NCBI GenBank assembly: GCA_947561585.1
Contig: CANNZV010002307.1
Coordinates: 1 to 64,000 of the forward strand
Length of the DNA stretch: 64,000 nucleotides
Reading direction: 5' to 3'
Origin: Caprella mutica
Taxonomy: Eukaryota; Arthropoda; Malacostraca; Amphipoda; Caprellidae
Part shown: positions 23,235 to 31,100 of the stretch, piece by piece
Layout of the letters: each line of letters starts with the position of its first letter
Numbering within the stretch: position 1 is the stretch's first letter
The notes under the pieces: generated by a model
The model's input: the letters and a program-made list of their open reading frames with translations, nothing else
The model's database searches: none
What the model was told of the DNA's origin: nothing
Position numbers and translations under genes: made by a program

Positions 23235-26200
23235 TCATTCTTTTACATTCCTTCTCTTGTACTCCAGTGTTCGTGTCTGAACATTAGGGTGATGCTGTGC
23301 ATTGCCGTGTGATCTCAGTAATCTGGGTGTACTGGCCCTATTCTCCAGCAACGCAGGTACAAAATCACACATTTCTTCGGTAACACTGTACACATTTGAT
23401 TTACTTGAATTGTCAGCTAACAAACTTTGTCTTCGTTCGTGAATTTCTCTTCTTAGGTTCCTGCTTCTTTTGTATCCTATTTCTATATTTCTTCTACTTT
23501 CTGATAGAATTACTTTCATATCTTCTATTATTGATTTATGCTCTGCTGTTCTAGAGTCATTTTCTGGTAATTTATTTTCATTTAGACTCTTTGTAGTACT
23601 ATCCATATTTTCTTCGAACATATCTTGCAGTTCAATAACGCTTTCAATTGATTCGGTCGAGTCTTGAGATATCTTAGAAGTTCTTAATCTTTCATTCAGT
23701 TTATTTAAATCACTGGTTATTTCAGTACTTAGTTTTTCAATTAAACTCTGACTCGCTGATAATAATTCATCATGAACACTTAGAGTTTGTTCAAGACTAG
23801 AAAAAATATTTTCTTCCGTACACAACTTCAAATATTCACTAATATTGACAATGTGATCATTTTTTGGAGTCGACATTTTAACCTTTCTATTTTGAATATT
23901 TTCCTCGTCATGTCGATCATTTACCTTCTTTTTAATAATTTTAAGTCTTTTCTTCTTCAGTCTATGCTGTCTTTTCTTTTCAGTTTTCTTTACCAGTTTC
24001 TGTTGGTTTTCTTCAATTTCGCTCTCACTAACACTGTCGCTACTCTTTTCCGAACTGGAAATGCATTTAGCTGTTGATGGTACACAGTAGTCAACAGACT
24101 CGTTTTCTGAATCTGAAGTGCATTCAGTTTCTCTAGTCTCACCAATTTCTTTTGTATCAGGCATGTATTTTCTTATGTTATCAGGTAGTTGTTTCCAAGG
24201 TCTTAATTGTTTGTAATGAGCTTTCAAAACGACTCCATCCTTTTCTATTTCGTATGACAGACCATTTGAATTTACTTTAGTTACCGTGAAAATACCTTCA
24301 TATCTTTTCATTAATTTGTAGTGTGTTCTATTACCAACTCTTTGTATTTTCTTGATGACTTTCTGATTGATCTTGAAAGGTGCGAAATTCGGATGCCCCT
24401 CCTTCCATGCATTAGTCACATCACTAGTGATGGGTATGTGCACATCACTGTTATGGGATTGGTTTAGAATCATTTGCGATGGGGACATATTGATTTGAGA
24501 ATGCATTGTACTATTGTAAATTATTACTGCAGATGGTATTTCTTTATCCCAATGTTTTGAATCTTTTACTTTTGCTTTAATTAAATCTTTCAGCGATCGG
24601 TTAACCCTTTCTATGGCACCGTTACATTGGGGACTGTATGGGGAAGAAAATATGTGATTAATGGAAAACCTACTCAGAACATCTTCCGTTTGCTGAGCCT
24701 TAAATTCTGGTCCATTATCCGATAGTATATTTGATGGCACTCGTGGTAATTTGGGCAATATTTGACATTCCAGTGCCCTGGCTACTGTACTGGCAGTCTT
24801 ATCTCTTATGGGTACAGCTGCCAGCCATTTGGAAAAGTGATCAACTGCAACCAATAGTGCAACATTGCCACTTGACGATTTCTCAAACTGTAGCAAATCT
24901 ATAGCAACAAGATTGAACGGTGTTTTAGCATCAATCCTTACTGTCGGTGGCGTCATTTGTTGTACGTTAGTTTTGTACATCTGACAATATTCACAAGAGG
25001 CACAAATTTCTCTACTAATCATGTCAATAGCAGGGTGATAGAAATATTCCTTTATGATATTCAACAACTTATGGCGACCAATATGTGCTAAATTGCTATG
25101 AATTTTATGAACAATTTCAACAGCAAATGGAAACGAAACAATTATAATTTTCCTGTCATTGCTATTTTTAACCAACATGTCGTCTGATATTTCTAGATGT
25201 TTTATAACTGATTTGAATTGAAACGATGATTTTTCTTTCCAATCTTTGTTAGGTATTTTATCTTTGACTAAATTTTTAACAATGCGGATTGCATGATCGT
25301 TTTCTTGCATTTTAACGATATTTTCTTTTCCTATCAACAGTTTCACTTTAGGTTCTTTATTTTCTAACTCCATGCATCCGAGCATTATATTTTTGTTTTG
25401 TTTATCCTCATTCATGATTATATCCACTTTGATGTCATTCTTCAATTGCAAGGTAAGGTCATCAAAGTTAAGTACACATCCATAATTCTTGAAGAAATCG
25501 AATCCCAAGAGCATACATGCAGGTAAGTTACTCCGATCAACAACCATCACAGGAACATTAGTGGCGACTAATTCACCAAAGGTAAGTGTCAGGTAAGTGA
25601 TGCCTTTAATTACCGTCTTTCCACCACCTAACCCTGTTACTGTTTTGAACTGACATTCTGTTAGTTTGTCATCTTCTCTTTTGAGTTTGTCGTACACATG
25701 TTGTTCTATAATGGTGGTTTGTGAGCCTGTATCCAGCATAGCGCAAACAGTACTACCATTACACTTTATAATGAGTGAAGCAGACATAGTGTGAGTACAT
25801 GGTAACGCAGGTAACTCGCTGAACAGATTTAAATCCTCTTCTATTTCTTCAATTACATTATTTTCAATTACATTTTCCATTCTTATACAGTTAACATATT
25901 TACCTATTTCTTTATTTACGATAGGTCTTCTGTTATATAATGGGTTATAATGGACATGAGCGATACATTGTAAATTTAAAATACCCACGTTATCACTATT
26001 ATTATTTTCACGATAAATAACAGGCGTTTCAATATTGTGATAAACTCTCACTTCTACTTTAAATAAATAAGAAACTGCTAGAATTGATTCTTCTGGTGGA
26101 ATCTGCCCTGGGTTAAGCACTATTCTTAATTTATTCCTTTCAGTTCTATTCATTTTTATTCCATATCTTTTGGGATTATTTATCATTTCATTAATCACTA

Positions 26201-28643
26201 ATTTTCTCAATTCATTTTTATTTGCAGGTATTTCATTTTCTTCGAGTACGTCCCTCAATAATAACATTATTGATGTAAATAAACTGTCTCCGCCTCCATC
26301 AACTTTTTCCAAAACTTTTAGTTCCTTTGGAATGCCTGTTTTGCAGTTATTATCGTTCACAGGTGTTTCTCCTTTTAGGCGAGATAAATAATCTGCAGCT
26401 TCGTTCAATTTACCTGGCTGATAGCGTACGGTGAAATCAAATTCAGATAATTCCTGTAGAGTTCTTGTTATGCGAGAATTATGATTAGCCATATTATGCA
26501 TATACGTTAACGGTTTATGATCAGTAAAAATAACAAATTTGACTCCAAACAAGAATGGTCTGAAGGCCTGACATCCCCAGCGAATAGCTGTTAGTTCACG
26601 ATCAGTTGCGCTATAGTTCATTTGAGTGGTGGAGAAAGTCATACTAGCGTAACCTATAGTTTTATATTCTCCATTCTGTTCCTGATATAATCCTGCGCCT
26701 GCTCCCGTGTTGCTAGCATCAACATACAAATGAAGTGGTTTGGCGTTTGAAGAATAATCAGGGTACGTCAGTGTAATTTCCCTCTCAATTTCTTCCTTTA
26801 GCTTGTTGAACGCTGTACTCAATTCACTTGTCCATGTTATTTTCTTTTTCTTTGGTTGACCGGTAAGTTGAGTTAGAGGTTTAGCATATGTAGAACAGTC
26901 TGCTATGAACTTCCGTTGGAAATTAACTAGTCCTAAAAATTTCCGCAATTCAGTAGTATTTTCAGGTTTAGGAAAGTCTCTTACTTTTTTCACGTATTCT
27001 TCAGATTTCTTTATTCCATTTTCATTTATTACATGACCTAGAAAGCTAATTTCCTTACGGAAAAATTCGCATTTCTTTACTTTAGCTTTGATGTTATACT
27101 TAACCAAGGTATTTAATGTTTGATGAACTAACTTCAAATGATCATCAAAATTTTCATTCATTATTAAAATGTCATCGATGTATATGATGATATTTGTGGA
27201 GGACATTTCATTAAAAATTCCTTGCATGTTTTTCTGAAATGCGATTCCCGAATTCTTTGCTCCAAATGGTATGCGTGTAAATTGGTAGTGATTTCTTGCT
27301 GTGCTGAAGGCTGTGTATTGTCTGCTATCTTCGTCCAAAGGTATTTGATAATATCCTTTAACTAAATCTATTTTTGTGAAATATTTCATATTGAAAGCTT
27401 GGTAAAGACAATTAGTTAGATTAGGCATAGGATGTTTTTCTGTGACAGTTACTTTGTTTAAATCCCTATAGTCCACGCATAATCTGTAACAATTATCACC
27501 TTTTTTATACACAGGTACCAGTCTCGATGAATAAGCTGAATTACTGTGTTCTATTATACCATTCAGTAACAGTTCTTCACACTGCTTTTCTATCTGAGCG
27601 TTAACTGGCTCAGGAAATACACGTGGTTTGTGCCAAATCGGCGTGTTATCTGTTAGGAATATTTTGTGAGGCGGTACTTCAGCTTTCCCAATGTCATAGT
27701 CACCTTTGCTTAAAGATCCTTCAACATTTAGTAACATTTCGTAGATTTTCTCTTTGTCAAAGTTCGAAATGTCATCATTTTCAATAGTGATTTTCTTTTT
27801 CAATTCTTCAATTGACCATTTATCTTCAATATCATTTTCATTTTCACATATCACGAGAGAACTAATTTTTCCAATGATCTGATTTGCTTGTATGTTCACT
27901 TTCTTACAATTTTCATTTTTCAAACATACAAACTTCTCATTGTTATTAATAATTCCCGATATTCCATTTACATCTTTTCTATTCATTTCACCGTCATAAT
28001 ACATATCAACATTTTCTAACCCTACAATTTCCTCAATATACATAGGCATTTTAATAGTTTCGTTTCTTTTCAGTGATACATTTTCAGTCGCTAATACAGG
28101 TATATTTTCGTATTGAATATTTACAGTGTTGCCATTTGCATCTAAGGAAGCTAATATTGTAATATCGTTTGGTGATTTTAATTTAATAATACCTTCATCT
28201 ATATCTAATATCATATTATATTTACGCAAAAAATCAAGTCCTAAAATCATATCATACTTCATAACATTATCATTTAATATTTGAAATTTAAAGCTAGTAT
28301 CTAATCCTAATAAAATGAAATTAATTTCAGAATCACCATTTGTAGTATGTACATTTTCATTTCCTAAACCTTCTAAGATGACTGAATTATTACTGTTAAC
28401 ACTAAGTTTAAATTTATCTACAATAGATTTCCTCATTAAAGACATACGAGATCCACTATCTATCAATGCCTCATATTTACAATTACCTATTTCAATAGGA
28501 AGGTAAAGAAATTTCTTTTTCAACACCATGTTGTTTTCTATTATTTTGAGTTCATCACTATTTTCCAGATCATTTTCTTGGGTAGAGGAATTTTCATTAG
28601 CGACCTCTGTCGTCACCTCTTGGATGGCAGAGGTTATCAGTTT
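23235..28643 (-). CDS. pol: Pol: protease - RT - RNase H - OTU-like - protease 2 - integrase
   Basis: Expressed by -1 frameshift from gag; the frame is open from 28664 and has no ATG at its start. Numbering below counts from the GTG at 28616 (1793 aa). Retropepsin 1: D53-S-G, with ILGLDF at 124-129. RT: about 320-530, with KIDLVKGYYQ and YIDD at 479-482. RNase H: D633, E674, D699, D742. OTU-like: 771-895, with GGGDSLF, NELRKL..NNPKRYG and HVHYNPL. Retropepsin 2: D962-T-G, with LLGFDFF at 1036-1042. Integrase: zinc-binding H1173, H1178, C1208, C1211; catalytic D1240, D1300, E1336 (35 residues between the last two); a GPY/F-like module 1439-1474. The tail 1475-1793 is Ser/Glu-rich with a Lys/Arg cluster near 1543-1565 and coiled-coil-like heptads after 1600. 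All canonical catalytic residues of RT, RNase H and integrase are present. The duplicated protease and OTU insertion are atypical. No frameshift or internal stop. Confidence 0.93.
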   Translation of the reverse strand, partial: KLITSAIQEVTTEVANENSSTQENDLENSDELKIIENNMVLKKKFLYLPIEIGNCKYEALIDSGSRMSLMRKSIVDKFKLSVNSNNSVILEGLGNENVHTTNGDSEINFILLGLDTSFKFQILNDNVMKYDMILGLDFLRKYNMILDIDEGIIKLKSPNDITILASLDANGNTVNIQYENIPVLATENVSLKRNETIKMPMYIEEIVGLENVDMYYDGEMNRKDVNGISGIINNNEKFVCLKNENCKKVNIQANQIIGKISSLVICENENDIEDKWSIEELKKKITIENDDISNFDKEKIYEMLLNVEGSLSKGDYDIGKAEVPPHKIFLTDNTPIWHKPRVFPEPVNAQIEKQCEELLLNGIIEHSNSAYSSRLVPVYKKGDNCYRLCVDYRDLNKVTVTEKHPMPNLTNCLYQAFNMKYFTKIDLVKGYYQIPLDEDSRQYTAFSTARNHYQFTRIPFGAKNSGIAFQKNMQGIFNEMSSTNIIIYIDDILIMNENFDDHLKLVHQTLNTLVKYNIKAKVKKCEFFRKEISFLGHVINENGIKKSEEYVKKVRDFPKPENTTELRKFLGLVNFQRKFIADCSTYAKPLTQLTGQPKKKKITWTSELSTAFNKLKEEIEREITLTYPDYSSNAKPLHLYVDASNTGAGAGLYQEQNGEYKTIGYASMTFSTTQMNYSATDRELTAIRWGCQAFRPFLFGVKFVIFTDHKPLTYMHNMANHNSRITRTLQELSEFDFTVRYQPGKLNEAADYLSRLKGETPVNDNNCKTGIPKELKVLEKVDGGGDSLFTSIMLLLRDVLEENEIPANKNELRKLVINEMINNPKRYGIKMNRTERNKLRIVLNPGQIPPEESILAVSYLFKVEVRVYHNIETPVIYRENNNSDNVGILNLQCIAHVHYNPLYNRRPIVNKEIGKYVNCIRMENVIENNVIEEIEEDLNLFSELPALPCTHTMSASLIIKCNGSTVCAMLDTGSQTTIIEQHVYDKLKREDDKLTECQFKTVTGLGGGKTVIKGITYLTLTFGELVATNVPVMVVDRSNLPACMLLGFDFFKNYGCVLNFDDLTLQLKNDIKVDIIMNEDKQNKNIMLGCMELENKEPKVKLLIGKENIVKMQENDHAIRIVKNLVKDKIPNKDWKEKSSFQFKSVIKHLEISDDMLVKNSNDRKIIIVSFPFAVEIVHKIHSNLAHIGRHKLLNIIKEYFYHPAIDMISREICASCEYCQMYKTNVQQMTPPTVRIDAKTPFNLVAIDLLQFEKSSSGNVALLVAVDHFSKWLAAVPIRDKTASTVARALECQILPKLPRVPSNILSDNGPEFKAQQTEDVLSRFSINHIFSSPYSPQCNGAIERVNRSLKDLIKAKVKDSKHWDKEIPSAVIIYNSTMHSQINMSPSQMILNQSHNSDVHIPITSDVTNAWKEGHPNFAPFKINQKVIKKIQRVGNRTHYKLMKRYEGIFTVTKVNSNGLSYEIEKDGVVLKAHYKQLRPWKQLPDNIRKYMPDTKEIGETRETECTSDSENESVDYCVPSTAKCISSSEKSSDSVSESEIEENQQKLVKKTEKKRQHRLKKKRLKIIKKKVNDRHDEENIQNRKVKMSTPKNDHIVNISEYLKLCTEENIFSSLEQTLSVHDELLSASQSLIEKLSTEITSDLNKLNERLRTSKISQDSTESIESVIELQDMFEENMDSTTKSLNENKLPENDSRTAEHKSIIEDMKVILSESRRNIEIGYKRSRNLRREIHERRQSLLADNSSKSNVYSVTEEMCDFVPALLENRASTPRLLRSHGNAQHHPNVQTRTLEYKRRNVKE
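25452..25814 (-). other. Second retropepsin-like domain within Pol
   Basis: Residues about 935-1055 of Pol: a hydrophobic strand, then AMLDTGSQTTII (active-site D962-T-G), a central GLGGG turn and the second-lobe signature MLLGFDFFKNYGCVLNF. The first protease (residues 35-150) has the same order: ALIDSGSRMSLM then MILGLDFLRKYNMILDI. Both keep the active-site Asp and the late LGxDFl motif, so both could be catalytic. Each is single-lobe, as for dimeric retroviral proteases. Confidence 0.8.
25938..26300 (-). other. OTU-like cysteine-protease fold within Pol, Cys replaced by Ser
   Basis: Residues about 773-893. The OTU family is recognised by DG(D/N)CLFRAI around the nucleophile, a helix like ELR..v...l..NP..y, an iLAlS.lf...I.Vy strand and a C-terminal HY..L. 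All are seen here: DGGGDSLFTSI, NELRKLVINEMINNPKRYG, ESILAVSYLFKVEVRVYH and HVHYNPL. The nucleophile position is S778. The His is present (H887 or H889). The domain is therefore either inactive as a deubiquitinase or uses Ser. Assignment is by motif order only, without a profile search. Confidence 0.7.
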
Positions 28644-28646
28644 AAA
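28603..28646 (-). promoter_or_regulatory. -1 ribosomal frameshift signal between gag and pol
   Basis: The gag and pol frames overlap by 28 nt (28637-28664), with pol in the -1 frame. The overlap holds the slippery heptamer T TTA AAC (28646 to 28640), in gag phase, directly before the gag TGA. Five nucleotides later a perfect 7-bp stem can form (28628-28634 with 28603-28609, ACCTCTG/CAGAGGT) around an 18-nt loop. The loop contains AGAGG (28620-28616), which can pair either with the 5' arm itself or with CCTCT at 28588-28584 to give an H-type pseudoknot. Heptamer, spacer and structure all match the known requirements for -1 frameshifting. Confidence 0.85.
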
Positions 28647-30229
28647 TTCTGTCTGTAGCTTGGCTTACGATCGTGATAGTCTACACTGTTTGATCTGTTA
28701 GAGTTATACCTGTCAGTGCCGCTTTTACGCACTGTAGAGAAAGACCGTTTTCTATTTTTACCGCAGTCTCTGTAGAAATGACCTTCTCGGTTACATAGAA
28801 AACATAGCTTCAGTCTCTTTCTACATGAGTTATAATCATGCCCAAATCTTTTGCAGTAGTTACACTTCATAGCATTAGTTAAAGGGGGTGGAGTTTCAAA
28901 TGAGGGAGGTTTGTATTGGCTATTGTAGGAGTTTCGTTCATATTGAAAAAGATTTGCTTTTCGTTTCCAATCATTGTGATCGGTACTGTATCTCTGTTGC
29001 TGATGGTACTTTGGTACAGTTTGTAGTGCATTGTTATAGAATCGTTTATTATTAATGAATTCTTTTTCTCTATGTCTTCTATTGTAATTAGGTGATCGAT
29101 TTATGGAATCTGAATTATTCAAATTGATTAAGATTTCTTCTACGTTTTCTGTTTCATAATCACTTCTTTCTTTTCCATCAATCATTTCGAGATCATAAAA
29201 TCGAGTGCATCTTTGTATTCTTGTCCAGGTCAGTTTCTTTCTTTCTATTCCGAATTCTCTTATTTCCTTGTTTATGATGCTTCTCAGCTGTTTTGAAACT
29301 CCTTTTTTGAAAGTTTGAATTAGGGTAGAACTCCGTTCAGCATCATGCTTTGGATAAGCCTGTTTATACAGTTTCTCCAATCTACTACTGTAAGTGAAAT
29401 AGGACTCATTAGGTATCGGTTTTGCATTCTCGAACTTGCGTTTAGCATGAGCCTTTCTGATCTCCCTTTCATCTTTGTACCACCTAATCAATTTAACTTT
29501 AACATCCTCATAATCATCATCAAAATCTCTTAGTAGCTTGAAATTTTTGAGAGTTTGACCTTTAAGGTGTCTTTCGAGCTCACTCGTCCATAGATATGAT
29601 TTTCCTTTGAAATTCTCTTTACAATAACTTTCAAATTTAATCAAGTATGATCGCAAATTTTGACCGGACTCTTCATCAAAATGATCAAATTGAGGCACTG
29701 GTCTCATATCTAATTTCTTAAGGATCTTTGCTAGGTAACGAGTGTCATTTCTGTCTTCTTCTTCAGAGTCTTGTGTATCGCTGAAAAAAAATTCATCGCT
29801 TTCGTCAGAACTACTGACTACTTCTTTCTTTAGATTATTCTTTTTCATAATCTTTTCACTATCTTCACTGTCACTACTACTGGCATATACAGTTTTCTTT
29901 TTCGGTATTGCTCCAGTTCTTTTACCTAAAGTTTCTTTTTCATTTCTTTTAAGAACATGCTTACTTTTACTACCATTTTCTTCTTTTCGTGTTTGCTTCT
30001 TTTGACTATCAAACTCACCATATTTATTTACTAATAATCTAATAGCTTCTATTTCTTTTCCATGATTCAGCAAAATATCTTTCTTTTCATCACTGGATTC
30101 GATATTTTCAAAAAATTGCTTCATAAAACGAATACTTCCAGCAATAGTGTCTTGAACATCAACCTTCTCTTCTTTTTCATGGTCATGATTATTGGTACTA
30201 CCACTAGAGTCAATATTATTCTCAGCCAT
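28637..30229 (-). CDS. gag: Gag polyprotein with two zinc knuckles
   Basis: 530 aa, starting at the ATG at 30229 in a good context (G at -3, G at +4). The frame is open further upstream to a non-AUG codon at 30310, but there is no earlier ATG. The N-terminal third is acidic and Ser-rich with two patches of alternating Ser and Asp/Glu. Residues about 179-313 look like the retrotransposon capsid region (SYLIKFESYC, YLWTSELERHLKG, KVKLIRWYKDE, SYFTYSSRLEKLY). Two CX2CX4HX4C knuckles lie at about 456-469 (CNYCKRFGHDYNSC) and 476-489 (CFLCNREGHFYRDC), followed by a basic tail. The expected role is particle assembly and RNA packaging. Termination at TGA 28637-28639 competes with the -1 frameshift into pol. 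Confidence 0.92.
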   Translation of the reverse strand: MAENNIDSSGSTNNHDHEKEEKVDVQDTIAGSIRFMKQFFENIESSDEKKDILLNHGKEIEAIRLLVNKYGEFDSQKKQTRKEENGSKSKHVLKRNEKETLGKRTGAIPKKKTVYASSSDSEDSEKIMKKNNLKKEVVSSSDESDEFFFSDTQDSEEEDRNDTRYLAKILKKLDMRPVPQFDHFDEESGQNLRSYLIKFESYCKENFKGKSYLWTSELERHLKGQTLKNFKLLRDFDDDYEDVKVKLIRWYKDEREIRKAHAKRKFENAKPIPNESYFTYSSRLEKLYKQAYPKHDAERSSTLIQTFKKGVSKQLRSIINKEIREFGIERKKLTWTRIQRCTRFYDLEMIDGKERSDYETENVEEILINLNNSDSINRSPNYNRRHREKEFINNKRFYNNALQTVPKYHQQQRYSTDHNDWKRKANLFQYERNSYNSQYKPPSFETPPPLTNAMKCNYCKRFGHDYNSCRKRLKLCFLCNREGHFYRDCGKNRKRSFSTVRKSGTDRYNSNRSNSVDYHDRKPSYRQNLN

Positions 30230-30390
30230 TTCACGGAGTAATTTCAGATCAATAGATATAATATACTTTGTAACCAATCTGATCCCCAAACTTATAAATA
30301 AGTAGTACACATATTATAGGCAAATTCTAAAAATAATACTGATTGCATAATATAAGAAATAGCGAATCAAAATAACTGAATTTATAAAAA
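30230..30390 (-). other. Untranslated leader of the LTR element
   Basis: About 160 nt between the primer-binding site and the gag ATG, the usual place for packaging signals. Nothing specific is recognised. Confidence 0.6.
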
Positions 30391-30406
30391 GAAAGTCACG
30401 GCACCA
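30391..30406 (-). promoter_or_regulatory. tRNA primer-binding site
   Basis: In the element's sense, TGGTGCCGTGACTTTC starts five bases (TGAAT) inside the 5' LTR. The leading TGG complements the CCA end of a tRNA, and the position is as expected for minus-strand DNA priming. I cannot name the tRNA from memory with confidence. Confidence 0.8.
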
Positions 30407-30411
30407 ATTCA

Positions 30412-31100
30412 TGTGGTGGGAAATCAGTATAACCCAGGTTCTGATATTATTCTACTATTGGCCTTATCTTGTGATCGATTTGTTAGTTACTATGATTCTA
30501 TTAATCTATTCCTATATGGGTGTACTGAGATCTCACGTATGAAAGGGGTTAAATAAAAAGATTCGAAATGCAGCTATTTAATTTGGATGATAGATAATGA
30601 CTAAATAAAGAATAACTACTATTTGTTTGTGAAGGTGGAGGATAATTAGGCATGGGAATACTAAGGATAGGCAAGATAGGGAAAGGGGTATATCCGTATA
30701 GGATTAGGGATTTACCATATAGGTAAATAGGGATAGGGATAAAAGGGGTAGGGATGAATGGGGTAGGGATAAATGGGGTAGGGATAAATGGGGTAGGGAT
30801 AAATGGGGTAGGGATAAATGGGGTAGGGATAAATGGGGTAGGGATAAATGGGGTAGGGATAAATGGGGACCAGATGGTTTAATATATCACTCATATTTAT
30901 GACAGCGTAACAGATAGAGCTATGCACTATGTTTATTAGAATTTTAATAACCTTCTTTGGTCAGCTGTATTCTATTAGTGAACAGCTTTCGGTTCAATAC
31001 ATTTGGCTTTTAAAGTTCCGTCCTACTAGGTGTTTACTATAAAAATAGTACAAAACTATAGGAAGTGTAACAGTCCTAGGATAGTTTTGGACCCTTTACA
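30412..31100 (-). repeat. 5' LTR
   Basis: 689 bp, near-identical to 21328-22016, with TG and CA ends. It should carry the promoter and the polyadenylation signal. An AATAAA in the element's sense lies near 30930-30936; I see no unambiguous TATA box. The 15-bp minisatellite is at 30745-30864. Confidence 0.95.
30745..30864 (+). repeat. 15-bp G-rich minisatellite in 5' LTR
   Basis: Eight units of GGGGTAGGGATAAAT; the first has GATGAAT in place of GATAAAT. Same copy number as in the 3' LTR, as expected for LTRs copied from one template at integration. Confidence 0.95.

Larger units (their letters stand above)
21328..31100 (-). mobile_element. Complete Ty3/Gypsy-like LTR retrotransposon
   Basis: A 9773-bp element with 689-bp direct LTRs that begin TG and end CA, a 4-bp target duplication, a primer-binding site, gag, pol in the -1 frame, and a polypurine tract. 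The order protease, RT, RNase H, integrase is that of Gypsy and retrovirus-like elements rather than Copia. The LTRs differ at only three aligned positions (21475/30559, 21672/30756 and 21809/30893), and both large frames are intact, so insertion was recent and the copy may be active. It is inserted in the satellite in - orientation. Extra features not expected for the family are an OTU-like domain and a second aspartic protease within pol. There is no separate env-like frame with a signal peptide or membrane segment. Confidence 0.95.

Noticed and set aside
23470..30005. Plus-strand frames opposite gag and pol
   Set aside because: Shadow frames opposite strongly supported domains; composition (Ser/Phe/Leu-rich) is that of antisense to Lys/Glu/Asn-rich protein.
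30230..30310. N-terminal extension of gag starting at a GTG at 30310
   Set aside because: Non-AUG start without support; the ATG at 30229 has a good context and is the first ATG in the frame.
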